A stretch of DNA of 14,264 nt from Pseudomonadota bacterium (GTDB taxonomy: Bacteria > Pseudomonadota > Gammaproteobacteria > Burkholderiales > Burkholderiaceae_B). Position numbers and translations under genes: made by a program. This document shows, one piece after another, positions 7,206 through 14,264 of the stretch. The notes beneath the pieces are model-generated. The model searched no databases. It saw only the letters and a program-made list of their open reading frames with translations, and had not been told where the DNA came from. Positions within the stretch are counted from its first letter, which is position 1, and each line of letters opens with the position of its first letter. The DNA is taken from NCBI GenBank assembly GCA_021793875.1, contig JAJYRX010000013.1, positions 1 through 14,264 of the forward strand. Direction: 5' to 3'.

Positions 7206-7928
7206 TTAGACTAGAGGCAAACTACCAGGTCTATGCTTACGTATATCATGGCGGGCCTGAGCGAAGTCTGGCATTAACTCCTTTACATGAGCCCAGAACA
7301 ACTGGCTGTGGTTCATCTGTTTAAGATGAGATATTTCATGTGCTATCACGTAGTCAATAAGACGTGGCTCAAGGTGTATTAATCGCCAGTTAATTAATAT
7401 GCGCTTTTTGCTGTTACACGAGCCCCATGTTGTTGAAGCTGAAGACAGGCCCCAGCTAGTAGGAGACACACCAGCAATAGAACTAAAGTGTTGTATGCGT
7501 TTATCGAATAATTGTAAGGCCCGTTCCTTAAGCCATTGCTTTGCGTACTCTTTTGTCTGGTAAGCGCATGTATAACTTACTTCTGGAACTTGTAGAACAT
7601 CATATGCTGATGGGCTTACACTGTTACCATGATAAACAACATTATTAGATAATCCTGTGCTAACTACAGTTATATATACACCTAGGTAGGGTATTTGTCT
7701 TTTAGATAGCCATATTTCGCTAGCTTTGTTACGGTTTTCTGTTCTAAGCTGCCATAGCTTTAGCTTGCTGAGTATCCATGCTGATCGGGCACTAATGGCA
7801 TGTTTAACCTGATCATTGGTTGCCCATAAAGGTGCAGTAACCTGCAGTCCTTCTTCGGTTATCTTAAGGCCAATAGTTTTTCTATTACTACGTTTTAAAA
7901 CGTATTCTAGGCTATCTGGGTTGATCAT
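7206..7928 (-). CDS. YgjP-like (DUF45, M48-type) zinc metallopeptidase
   Basis: This 240-residue protein has the layout of the YgjP/DUF45 family of predicted zinc metalloproteases. The motif HEISH at 197-201 supplies two zinc-binding histidines and the catalytic glutamate; H207 in MNHSQLFW is the likely third ligand. WGSCNSKKRILINWRL at 168-183 is the family signature ahead of the active site. No signal peptide or clear membrane segment is seen, so it is probably cytoplasmic. Its substrate is unknown; this family is often annotated as SprT-like or M48. The ATG directly follows the acyltransferase stop with no ribosome site, so it probably depends on translational coupling. The same position beside gloA, plsC and gmhB is, as I recall, common in Burkholderiales. 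Confidence 0.88.
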   Translation of the reverse strand: MINPDSLEYVLKRSNRKTIGLKITEEGLQVTAPLWATNDQVKHAISARSAWILSKLKLWQLRTENRNKASEIWLSKRQIPYLGVYITVVSTGLSNNVVYHGNSVSPSAYDVLQVPEVSYTCAYQTKEYAKQWLKERALQLFDKRIQHFSSIAGVSPTSWGLSSASTTWGSCNSKKRILINWRLIHLEPRLIDYVIAHEISHLKQMNHSQLFWAHVKELMPDFAQARHDIRKHRPGSLPLV

Positions 7929-8651
7929 TTAGGTGTAGCGCTCTGGGTTAAGACGACGCATTTCTGCCTCAATCCAGTCTCTGGTTAAATTATTCAACTG
8001 TTCAGCGTTCAGACCTTCTGGGCTTATAGCTGGTCCAAAAGATATGGTTATGGTTCCTGGTTTCTTAATAAATGCATTACGTGGCCAAAGTTCTCCTGCA
8101 TTATGTGCAACTGGAATTACGGGTGTGTTTGTTCGTACAGCAAACCGTGCGCCGCCCAGCTTATATCTACCCTCTTTTCCAGGAGCCACCCTTGTGCCCT
8201 CAGGAAACAAAACAGGCCAACGCCCTTCGTCCAGACAAACCTGACCTTGTCGTACGATTTGTTCAAAAGCATCACGTCCTTTTGATCTGTCTATAGGAAT
8301 CATGCGCAAAAGAGCAAGACCCCATCCAAAAAATGGTATGCGATGAAGCTCTTTTTTGTATACGTAACAAACGTATCGAGGTAGCATTGTTTGAAAGAAC
8401 AATGTTTCCCAAGCTGACTGATGCTTGGAGAGAATCACTACTGGTTTGTCCGGAAGGTTATTTATGCCTTTAACTTGCCAATTAATTCCTAAAATATTTT
8501 TGCACGCCCATAACGCCATTTTCGGCCAACCATTAGTAAGCCTATAACGCCAGTTTAAGGGGAGAGGGGCCCATAACATGCATGCCACTGCATATGGAAT
8601 TACGGTAGATATCAGGAATATCTGAAATATAAGAGCACGTATAAATAGCAT
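7929..8651 (-). CDS. PlsC-like 1-acyl-sn-glycerol-3-phosphate acyltransferase
   Basis: This is a membrane-associated lysophospholipid acyltransferase of the PlsC family (PF01553), expected to add an acyl chain to lysophosphatidic acid to make phosphatidic acid. The 240-residue protein has an N-terminal hydrophobic segment (about 4-28). Block I is KHQSAWE at 76-82, with His77 and Glu82, so the usual HX4D is HX4E. Block II is PFFGWGLALLRMIPIDRS at 106-123, block III FPEGTR at 149-154, and block IV VIPVAHNAG at 178-186. The HX4E form is, as I recall, typical of the subfamily encoded beside gmhB in Betaproteobacteria and pseudomonads, so it need not mean loss of activity. It starts six bases after gmhB with no clear ribosome site. 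A second PlsC elsewhere in the genome could be the main enzyme. Confidence 0.9.
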   Translation of the reverse strand: MLFIRALIFQIFLISTVIPYAVACMLWAPLPLNWRYRLTNGWPKMALWACKNILGINWQVKGINNLPDKPVVILSKHQSAWETLFFQTMLPRYVCYVYKKELHRIPFFGWGLALLRMIPIDRSKGRDAFEQIVRQGQVCLDEGRWPVLFPEGTRVAPGKEGRYKLGGARFAVRTNTPVIPVAHNAGELWPRNAFIKKPGTITISFGPAISPEGLNAEQLNNLTRDWIEAEMRRLNPERYT

Positions 8652-8657
8652 GATTAG

Positions 8658-9197
8658 CTAGCCACTGCCAAGCAAGTGTGATGCCACCGCAGCAAGATTT
8701 TCGAATGTTGTTACGTTACTAGGTAGTTCTTTTTGGTTTTTGGTTTCTTGCCCATTACCTGTTAGCACCAGATATGGTTTGCATCCAGCTTGAGCACTGG
8801 CTTGCAGATCTCTAAGTGAATCCCCTACAGCGGGCACGTCTGACAGTGAAGTGTCGTATCTGAACGCTATGTCGGTAAACATTCCGGGTTTAGGCTTGCG
8901 GCAGTTACAACCATCATCTGGTCCATGTGGGCATACGAATATAGAATCTATACGACCGCCTATTTCAGCCAGTTCAGTGCGCATTTTTTGATGAATATGA
9001 TGCAGAGTGTTTGCATCAAATAAATTTCTGGCAATACCTGACTGATTAGTGGCAATTACCACTTTCCAGTTGGCACGACTTAGTCTTGCAATGGCTTCCA
9101 GGCTACCTGGTATGGCAGTCCATTCTTGTGGGCTTTTTATATAAGACTTACTGTCTTTATTAATTACGCCATCGCGATCCAGAATAATTAGTTTCAC
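8658..9197 (-). CDS. gmhB: GmhB, D-glycero-beta-D-manno-heptose-1,7-bisphosphate 7-phosphatase
   Basis: GmhB removes the 7-phosphate from heptose bisphosphate in the ADP-heptose pathway that supplies the LPS inner core. The 179-residue protein is a HAD-family phosphatase of the histidinol-phosphatase type. The nucleophile and acid/base aspartates are Asp7 and Asp9 in LDRDGVIN, TNQSG lies at 50-54, and GDS at 126-128 gives the magnesium-binding aspartate. A structural zinc site is formed by Cys89, His91, Cys97 and Cys99 (CPHGPDDGCNC), followed by RKPKPGM. The loop between His91 and Cys97 is shorter than in E. coli GmhB. The start is GTG at 9197, two bases after the glyS stop, with no clear ribosome site, so coupling to glyS is likely. 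Pairing with glyS and plsC is a familiar arrangement. Confidence 0.94.
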   Translation of the reverse strand: MKLIILDRDGVINKDSKSYIKSPQEWTAIPGSLEAIARLSRANWKVVIATNQSGIARNLFDANTLHHIHQKMRTELAEIGGRIDSIFVCPHGPDDGCNCRKPKPGMFTDIAFRYDTSLSDVPAVGDSLRDLQASAQAGCKPYLVLTGNGQETKNQKELPSNVTTFENLAAVASHLLGSG

Positions 9198-9199
9198 TG

Positions 9200-11338
9200 C
9201 TATAGCCGCGAGATATCTGCTACTTGGTTCATCAAACCGTGTAGCTTTGTTAAGAGTGCAAGACGATTATTACGTATGGCTTCATCGTCAACCATTATCA
9301 TTACATTTTCGAAAAAACCATCTACCGCTTCTTTGCAATCTGACATGGCTGATAATGCATTTGAGAAGTTACCATCTTCCATGCACTTTTGCACCTGTGG
9401 CTCTAGCCTGCCTATGGTGTCTGCTAAGGTTTGTTCAGCCGGCTCTTGTAATAGAGAGGTGTCTAATACTACATTGTTGACACTATTTCGCCTGAGTATA
9501 TTTGTTACTCTTTTGTTTGAGTCGGCAAGGCTAGTTGCCTCTGCTTTTTGTGCAAACTCTGAGCATGCCAGTATACGAGCAACAATTTGATGCATAGGAG
9601 GATGAACTGCAAATACAGCTTCCACGGAGCTACGATCAAATTTTTGCAGCAACTGATTACGGTAGCGTTCGTATATATACTGCTCTACTTCTTCAACTGT
9701 GTCTGGGTTTAGACTAATATCTTTGAATTGATTAAATGCATTTAAGAGCAGGTTTTTAAGGGTAAGCTGGTCTGCTTTCGATACGTTCAAATAACCCCCT
9801 GTGGTCAACTGTTCGTATGCACTAATAATTCCTAGGGCTGCGCGTCTTAACCCGAATGGGTCGCGCTCTCCGGTAGGTTTTAGCCCAATACCCCATATGC
9901 CAACAAGGGTTTCTAAACGCTCTGCTATAAACAATATAGTAGTGTTTATATTTGAGCTGTTGACTGGTTCATTTATTCGCAGTTGGTACTGGTGTTTTAT
10001 AGCCTGTGCAACTTCTTCAGACTCACCGGAATGCTTGGCGTAATACGCTCCCATTATTCCTTGTAGTTCAGGAAACTCACCTACCATATTTGAATTGAGA
10101 TCTGCTTTGGATAGCTGGGCTGCGCGTTGGGAATGTTGCGGGTCGACACCGAGTTGCTTAGACAGAAAGACGCAGTTGTGCTCTACTCGTCTGGCGCGTT
10201 GTAATTGGGACCCTAGCTTGTTGTGGTAAACACTATTTTCAAGTGCTTTAAGCAGATCATCAAGTGGTGTTGCTAAATCAGTTTCATAGAAAAATTGCGC
10301 ATCTGCAAGACGCGGTCTAACTACTCGTTGGTTGCCTTCAATGATGTTGGTTGGCTTATCAATATCCATATTGCTAACAATAAGGAATTTATTGGTGAGT
10401 GTGCCATTGTCTTTATTGAACAGAGGGAAATACTTCTGATTTAAGCGCATTGTTAGTATAAGACACTCTGCTGGTACCTTTAGAAATGCTTCTTCAAACT
10501 CACCAACATAAACTCTAGGGTATTCTACAAGAGCTGTAACTTCATCGAGCAGGGTTTGCACATCGTCGTTTTTCCCGAGACTATAGCCTAGCTTGTTAGC
10601 CTCGGTATTTAGCATGTTTTCTATGAGTTCGCGCCGTTCTGTAAAAGATGCGATTACCATGCCCAGTTCAGTAAGCATTTCTTCATATTGCCCAGCATTC
10701 AGAAGGCGAATGTGACCCTGGCCCATGAAGCGGTGACCAAAAGTTTGTCGGTCGGCCGATAGCCCGAATGCTTGTACATTTATTATGGTATCGCCCCACA
10801 TTGCAAGCAGACTATGAACTGGTCTTACAAAACGTATATCTTGACCATCAGATAGCTGATAACGCATAACCTTTGGTATAGGCAGTTTATGTATGGCGTT
10901 ATCAAGGGCTTCCTGTAAACCGTCGGTTAGAAGCGTGCCACTTGCAACACCGTGATACATAACCTGTTCCTGCTTACCATCCGACTCTATTGTCAGGTCT
11001 TTAAGTGTAAGGTGACCCATGCCCTTACTTTCCAGGCGCTTTATAAGTGCTGGAGACATTGATCCCGATTCGTCTATACCAACTTTTGCGGGCATTAACC
11101 GCTCGGTATAGGGGTGGTCTGGAGCTTGTTTGCGAACTTCAGACAAGAACACACCAAGCCTTCGTGGACTTGCAAAGCTTTTTACAGAGCAGCCAGGGCC
11201 TATAAGGCCTTTTTCTTTAAGAGTTTCCGTAAGGTTGCTAGAGAATGATTTGTCTAGGTTTTTAAGGGCTTTGGGTGGTAGTTCTTCTGTTAAAAGCTCA
11301 ACTATTAGTGGCTGGGTAAACGACTGTTGTTCCTGCAT
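9200..11338 (-). CDS. glyS: GlyS, glycyl-tRNA synthetase beta subunit
   Basis: This is the beta chain of the bacterial alpha2-beta2 glycyl-tRNA synthetase, which provides tRNA binding and anticodon recognition while the alpha chain forms glycyl-adenylate. Its 712 residues compare with 689 in E. coli. It opens with the typical LIVELLTEELPPKALKNL at 11-28; further family landmarks are ASPRRLGVFL at 56-65, FVRPVHSLLAMWGD at 170-183, KADLNSNMVGEFPELQGIMG at 411-430, and GERDPFGLRRAALGI at 490-504. The C-terminal helical anticodon-binding domain lies in about 590-712. Its ATG overlaps the glyQ stop codon by one base (TAATG), with a CGGAAG ribosome site upstream, an arrangement that favours equal synthesis of the two chains. 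No frameshift or truncation is seen. Confidence 0.98.
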   Translation of the reverse strand: MQEQQSFTQPLIVELLTEELPPKALKNLDKSFSSNLTETLKEKGLIGPGCSVKSFASPRRLGVFLSEVRKQAPDHPYTERLMPAKVGIDESGSMSPALIKRLESKGMGHLTLKDLTIESDGKQEQVMYHGVASGTLLTDGLQEALDNAIHKLPIPKVMRYQLSDGQDIRFVRPVHSLLAMWGDTIINVQAFGLSADRQTFGHRFMGQGHIRLLNAGQYEEMLTELGMVIASFTERRELIENMLNTEANKLGYSLGKNDDVQTLLDEVTALVEYPRVYVGEFEEAFLKVPAECLILTMRLNQKYFPLFNKDNGTLTNKFLIVSNMDIDKPTNIIEGNQRVVRPRLADAQFFYETDLATPLDDLLKALENSVYHNKLGSQLQRARRVEHNCVFLSKQLGVDPQHSQRAAQLSKADLNSNMVGEFPELQGIMGAYYAKHSGESEEVAQAIKHQYQLRINEPVNSSNINTTILFIAERLETLVGIWGIGLKPTGERDPFGLRRAALGIISAYEQLTTGGYLNVSKADQLTLKNLLLNAFNQFKDISLNPDTVEEVEQYIYERYRNQLLQKFDRSSVEAVFAVHPPMHQIVARILACSEFAQKAEATSLADSNKRVTNILRRNSVNNVVLDTSLLQEPAEQTLADTIGRLEPQVQKCMEDGNFSNALSAMSDCKEAVDGFFENVMIMVDDEAIRNNRLALLTKLHGLMNQVADISRL

Positions 11339-12240
11339 TACGCTACTTCCGTTTGTTTATTTAACATAGGAAACCCAAGTGCTTCTCGAGAGTTGTAATA
11401 TGCCTGTGCTACCGAGCGTGATAAGTTTCGTATTCTACTTATATATGCTGCACGTTCTGTAACACTTATAGCTTTACGGGCATCTAGTAGGTTAAATGTG
11501 TGCGCAGCCTTTAAAGTGGCTTCATATGCCGGTAGTGCTAACTCAAGCTCTACCAGCTTTTTGGCATGGCTCTCGTGATCGTCAAAATGCCTAAATAAGA
11601 TTTCCGTATTGGCTATTTCAAAGTTATAAGTAGACTGCTCTACTTCATTTTGGTGGAATACATCGCGGTAATATAGTTTTTTCCCGTCAGGGGTCTGGGT
11701 CCACACTATGTCGTATACGCTTTCTACCTTTTGCAGATACATGGCCAGACGTTCAAGACCATAAGTGATTTCGCCCATTGTAGGGTTGCAATCTAGGCCG
11801 CCAACTTGTTGGAAATAGGTGAATTGTGTAATTTCCATACCATTTAGCCATACCTCCCACCCAAGACCCCAGGCTCCTAGTGTAGGGTTCTCCCAGTCAT
11901 CTTCTACAAACCTTATGTCGTGCTCCTGGGTGTTTATGCCAAGTTCTTTAAGTGAGCCAAGATAAATATCTATTATGTTGCGAGGTGCCGGCTTTAAGAC
12001 CACCTGGTATTGGTAGTAGTGTTGCAGTCTATTTGGGTTGTTACCGTAACGTCCGTCTGTAGGGCGTCTAGAAGGCTGCACGTATGCCGCACGCCATGGC
12101 TCTGGCCCTATTGCACGCAGAAAAGTGGCGGTATGTGATGTGCCTGCACCTACTTCCATGTCGTAAGGTTGAAGTAGGGCACATCCGTGTTTATCCCAGT
12201 AGTTTTGAAGCGTTAGAATAATGTGTTGAAAAGTTGGCAT
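11338..12240 (-). CDS. glyQ: GlyQ, glycyl-tRNA synthetase alpha subunit
   Basis: This is the catalytic chain of the tetrameric glycyl-tRNA synthetase (class II). Its 300 residues match the usual length. Motifs are TFQHIILTLQNYWDKHGCAL near the N-terminus, VGAGTSHTATFLRAIGPEPW at about 30-49, the near-invariant QPSRRPTDGRYG at about 55-66 followed by NPNRLQHYYQYQ, and FTYFQQVGGLDC at about 140-151. It is the first gene of the minus-strand run and shares a 140-base divergent gap with the enoyl-CoA hydratase gene, which must hold its promoter. The ribosome site before the ATG is weak. The glyQ-glyS pair is the standard proteobacterial arrangement; the fused or eukaryal-type alpha2 enzyme is excluded by the separate beta gene. 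Confidence 0.98.
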   Translation of the reverse strand: MPTFQHIILTLQNYWDKHGCALLQPYDMEVGAGTSHTATFLRAIGPEPWRAAYVQPSRRPTDGRYGNNPNRLQHYYQYQVVLKPAPRNIIDIYLGSLKELGINTQEHDIRFVEDDWENPTLGAWGLGWEVWLNGMEITQFTYFQQVGGLDCNPTMGEITYGLERLAMYLQKVESVYDIVWTQTPDGKKLYYRDVFHQNEVEQSTYNFEIANTEILFRHFDDHESHAKKLVELELALPAYEATLKAAHTFNLLDARKAISVTERAAYISRIRNLSRSVAQAYYNSREALGFPMLNKQTEVA

Positions 12241-12380
12241 AACTACCGTTTGTTTAGTTTGGCTAATTGGAAAAATCCCTTGATTTTAACCGTTTATTGC
12301 GTATGTATATAGCATGGCCTTATAAGTATGATGCATAGGTCGTATGATATCGGCTTGATATTACATACACGGAGGAGTTT
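12241..12380. promoter_or_regulatory. Divergent glyQ / enoyl-CoA hydratase promoter region
   Basis: The 140-base gap is AT-rich and should carry promoters in both directions. For the plus-strand gene, TTGCGT at 12297-12302 followed after 18 bases by TATAAG at 12321-12326 is a fair candidate; TATGAT at 12327-12332 or 12343-12348 could also serve as a -10. A 7-base direct repeat GTATGAT lies at 12326-12332 and 12342-12348. A very good ribosome site, GGAGGAG at 12371-12377, lies just before the ATG at 12381. For glyQ only a weak -10-like TAAAAT (complement of 12283-12288) is seen. No riboswitch or attenuator fold is obvious. Confidence 0.4.
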
Positions 12381-13148
12381 ATGTCAGAGTTTATAAACAC
12401 TGAAATACAAGACGGCATTATGGTTATCACCATAAACCGTCCACAAGCTAGAAATGCCATAAACTACGAAGCTGCACAACAGCTTGGTAAGGCTCTCGAT
12501 AATCTCGATTCTAACAGTGATGTTGTTATTGGAATACTTACCGGTGCTGATAACACTTTCTGTTCTGGAATGGATTTAAAGGCATTTGCTAAAGATGGGC
12601 AACGTCCGTATGTTGATGGTAAGGGCTTTGCTGGCATATGTGAGCGACCACCGGTTAAACCAATAATAGCAGCTGTCGAGGGTTATGCTCTGGCTGGCGG
12701 TTGTGAAATAGCGTTAGCATGCGACCTTATTGTTGCCTCCAGTAGTGCAAAGTTTGGGCTTCCAGAGGTTAAGCGTGGCATTGTTCCCGGGTCAGGTGGC
12801 ATGCTCAGGTTCCCTGCCAGGGTGCCTTATCACATAGCCATGGAAGCTGTTTTAACAGGTGAAATGTTTCCTGCTGACAGAGCTGCACAATTTGGATTGG
12901 TAAATAGGTTGGTCGAGCCTGGCAAGGCTTTAGATGGGGCCATGGACATGGCAAGAACTATAGCTGCAAATGGGCCACTGGCAGTACAAACAGCTAAGCA
13001 GATAGTTTCCTCTTCCCGTGATTGGCCTCAGCAATATATGTTTGACTTACAACGCCCCAGAATAGCGCATATTTTCACATCAGCTGATGCTAAAGAGGGC
13101 GCAACAGCATTTGCCGAGAAGCGTGCCCCAGTATGGAAAGGTAAATAA
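12381..13148 (+). CDS. Crotonase-family enoyl-CoA hydratase
   Basis: This 255-residue protein is a full-length crotonase-fold enzyme, most likely hydrating trans-2-enoyl-CoA to 3-hydroxyacyl-CoA. The oxyanion-hole segments are FCSGMDLKAF at 60-69 and YALAGG at 102-107. Both glutamates of rat mitochondrial crotonase have counterparts: Glu109 in GGCEIALACD and Glu129 in FGLPEVKRG. That favours hydratase over dienoyl isomerase or hydrolase activity. A tail AFAEKRAPVWKGK is typical of the EchA-type group. The true acyl substrate cannot be told from sequence, and it stands apart from other beta-oxidation genes. The start is fixed by GGAGGAG five bases upstream of the ATG. The fumarase gene begins 28 bases downstream on the same strand, so the two are probably cotranscribed. 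Confidence 0.9.
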   Translation: MSEFINTEIQDGIMVITINRPQARNAINYEAAQQLGKALDNLDSNSDVVIGILTGADNTFCSGMDLKAFAKDGQRPYVDGKGFAGICERPPVKPIIAAVEGYALAGGCEIALACDLIVASSSAKFGLPEVKRGIVPGSGGMLRFPARVPYHIAMEAVLTGEMFPADRAAQFGLVNRLVEPGKALDGAMDMARTIAANGPLAVQTAKQIVSSSRDWPQQYMFDLQRPRIAHIFTSADAKEGATAFAEKRAPVWKGK

Positions 13149-13176
13149 TTCTTAATATGGTTTCAGGATCACAAGC

Positions 13177-14264
13177 ATGACAACAGTAATAAAAGAAAGC
13201 GACCTAGTGCAGTCAATAGCCGATGGTGTGCAGTTTATAAGTTTTTTCCATCCGGCCGACTACATACAACATCTTGCTAAGGCTTATGAGATCGAAGAAA
13301 ACCCTGCAGCTAAAGATGCAATAGCCCAAATACTTACTAACTCTCGTATGTGTGCAGAAGGCCGTAGGCCTATTTGTCAGGATACCGGTGTAGTAAACAT
13401 ATTCTTAAAAATAGGTATGAACACTCGCATAGACTCTGATCGAAGTTTGCAGGAAATATGTGATGAAGGAGTAAGAGTTGGATACTTGAACCCAGACAAC
13501 CCATTAAGAGCTTCGGTTCTAGATGATCCAATTTTTGAACGTAAAAACACCCGTGACAATACTCCTGCTGTCGTAAATGTTGAGTTGGTGCAGGGCAATA
13601 AAATAGAAGTTCAGCTTGCTGCTAAGGGCGGTGGTTCCGAAAACAAAGCCCGTTTCGCCATGCTTAATCCTAGTGATTCAATCGTAGATTGGGTATTAAA
13701 GCAGATCCCTGAAATGGGAGCTGGATGGTGTCCTCCTGGCATGTTAGGTATAGGCGTGGGTGGCACCGCAGAAAAAGCCATGCTTATGGCTAAAGAGTCT
13801 TTGATGGAAGACATAGATATGTCAGAACTGTTGAAGCGTGGACCCAATACTAGACTTGAAGCATTAAGAATAGACATATACGAGAAAGTTAATGCGCTAG
13901 GAATTGGAGCGCAAGGTTTGGGTGGCCTTACTACCGTTCTCGATGTGAAAATAAACACATATCCAACCCATGCGGCATCTAAGCCGATTGCAATGATTCC
14001 CAATTGTGCTGCCACACGTCACGTAAGTTTTGTTCTCGATGGCTCTGGCCCTGCAAACTTAACGCCTCCGGCACTGTCTGATTGGCCCGATGTAAACTGG
14101 GCTCCAGATTACGAGCAGTCTTTGCAGGTAAACCTTGATACTCTTACTAAAGAAGAAGTTGCAACGTGGAAGCCAGGGCAAACTTTGCTGCTATCCGGCA
14201 AAATGTATACTGGTCGAGATGCGGCTCATAAGCGCATACAGGAAATGCTTCAGCGTAGATCGGA
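13177..14264 (+). CDS. Class I (iron-sulfur) fumarate hydratase, partial (3' end off the right edge)
   Basis: Fumarase class I interconverts fumarate and malate in the TCA cycle using an oxygen-sensitive [4Fe-4S] cluster. The first 362 residues are visible; the one-chain family is about 500 residues. The three cluster cysteines match those of E. coli FumA: Cys67 in RPICQDTGVV, Cys185 in GAGWCPPG, and Cys277 in IPNCAATRHV. Other landmarks are GGGSENKARF at 151-160, GIGVGGTAEKAM at 191-202 and GIGAQGLGGLTTV at 242-254. LLSGKMYTGRDAAHKRI at 338-354 begins the second (beta-like) domain in the same chain, so this is the fused form rather than a split TtdA/TtdB-type pair. The ATG at 13177 has an AGGA ribosome site at 13165-13168. 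L(+)-tartrate dehydratase is a related family, but the fused chain argues for fumarase. A class II fumarase may exist elsewhere. Confidence 0.94.
   Translation, partial: MTTVIKESDLVQSIADGVQFISFFHPADYIQHLAKAYEIEENPAAKDAIAQILTNSRMCAEGRRPICQDTGVVNIFLKIGMNTRIDSDRSLQEICDEGVRVGYLNPDNPLRASVLDDPIFERKNTRDNTPAVVNVELVQGNKIEVQLAAKGGGSENKARFAMLNPSDSIVDWVLKQIPEMGAGWCPPGMLGIGVGGTAEKAMLMAKESLMEDIDMSELLKRGPNTRLEALRIDIYEKVNALGIGAQGLGGLTTVLDVKINTYPTHAASKPIAMIPNCAATRHVSFVLDGSGPANLTPPALSDWPDVNWAPDYEQSLQVNLDTLTKEEVATWKPGQTLLLSGKMYTGRDAAHKRIQEMLQRRS

Noticed and set aside
9276..9590. A 104-codon plus-strand frame opposite glyS
   Set aside because: It sits inside the C-terminal coding region of glyS and shows no protein-like motif; it overlaps another spurious frame in the same place.
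12241..12380. A T-box or glycine riboswitch ahead of glyQ
   Set aside because: No conserved T-box or riboswitch core is visible, the gap is short, and such T-box control of glyQS is a Gram-positive trait.
13611..14015. A 134-codon open frame on the minus strand inside the fumarase gene
   Set aside because: The fumarase motifs and all three cluster cysteines on the plus strand account for this DNA; the antisense frame has no recognisable domain or ribosome site.
1..14264. A mobile element, defence island or novel system in the window
   Set aside because: Every stretch is filled by recognisable core genes in a familiar arrangement; there are no transposase, integrase, tRNA-edge, terminal repeat or CRISPR signals, and codon use looks uniform.

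Overview
The window looks like ordinary chromosomal DNA of a Gram-negative bacterium. LptD, SurA and GmhB point to a lipopolysaccharide outer membrane. The gene set and order (AmgK-like kinase divergent from lptD-surA-ksgA, then glyQ-glyS-gmhB-plsC-metallopeptidase-gloA on the other strand) together with a one-chain class I fumarase resemble Betaproteobacteria, most likely Burkholderiales with an Alcaligenaceae-like layout. This assignment rests on recall of family sequences and synteny, not on a search. Base composition is low for that group (roughly low-to-mid 40s % GC in lines I sampled), and isoleucine is coded mainly by ATA.

Layout. Bases 1-619 (minus) hold the N-terminal part of an AmgK-type sugar kinase that runs off the left edge. 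A divergent promoter region of about 130 bases separates it from a plus-strand run: lptD (outer-membrane LPS translocon), surA (periplasmic chaperone) and ksgA/rsmA (16S rRNA dimethyltransferase). The pdxA gene often found between surA and ksgA is absent. The 3' end of ksgA overlaps, tail to tail, the end of a seven-gene minus-strand run. Read in transcription order this is glyQ, glyS, gmhB, plsC-like acyltransferase, YgjP-like metallopeptidase, gloA, and a SpmA-SpmB fused membrane protein, with gaps of 48 bases or less. A 140-base divergent gap then leads to a plus-strand pair: a crotonase-family enoyl-CoA hydratase and a class I fumarase cut by the right edge.

How the genes fit together. 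The left block serves envelope building: peptidoglycan sugar recycling, LPS insertion, and outer-membrane protein folding. ksgA adds ribosome maturation. The minus-strand run joins glycine tRNA charging with heptose synthesis for the LPS core, phospholipid synthesis and methylglyoxal detoxification. The right block is central carbon and fatty-acyl metabolism. I see no mobile element, CRISPR array, tRNA or rRNA, prophage, toxin-antitoxin pair or defence system, and no intergenic stretch over 300 bases. I found no convincing undescribed system. The points worth a second look are the unusual cysteine layout of LptD, the long proline-rich linkers of SurA, the missing pdxA, the antisense overlap at ksgA, and the strong ATA preference.
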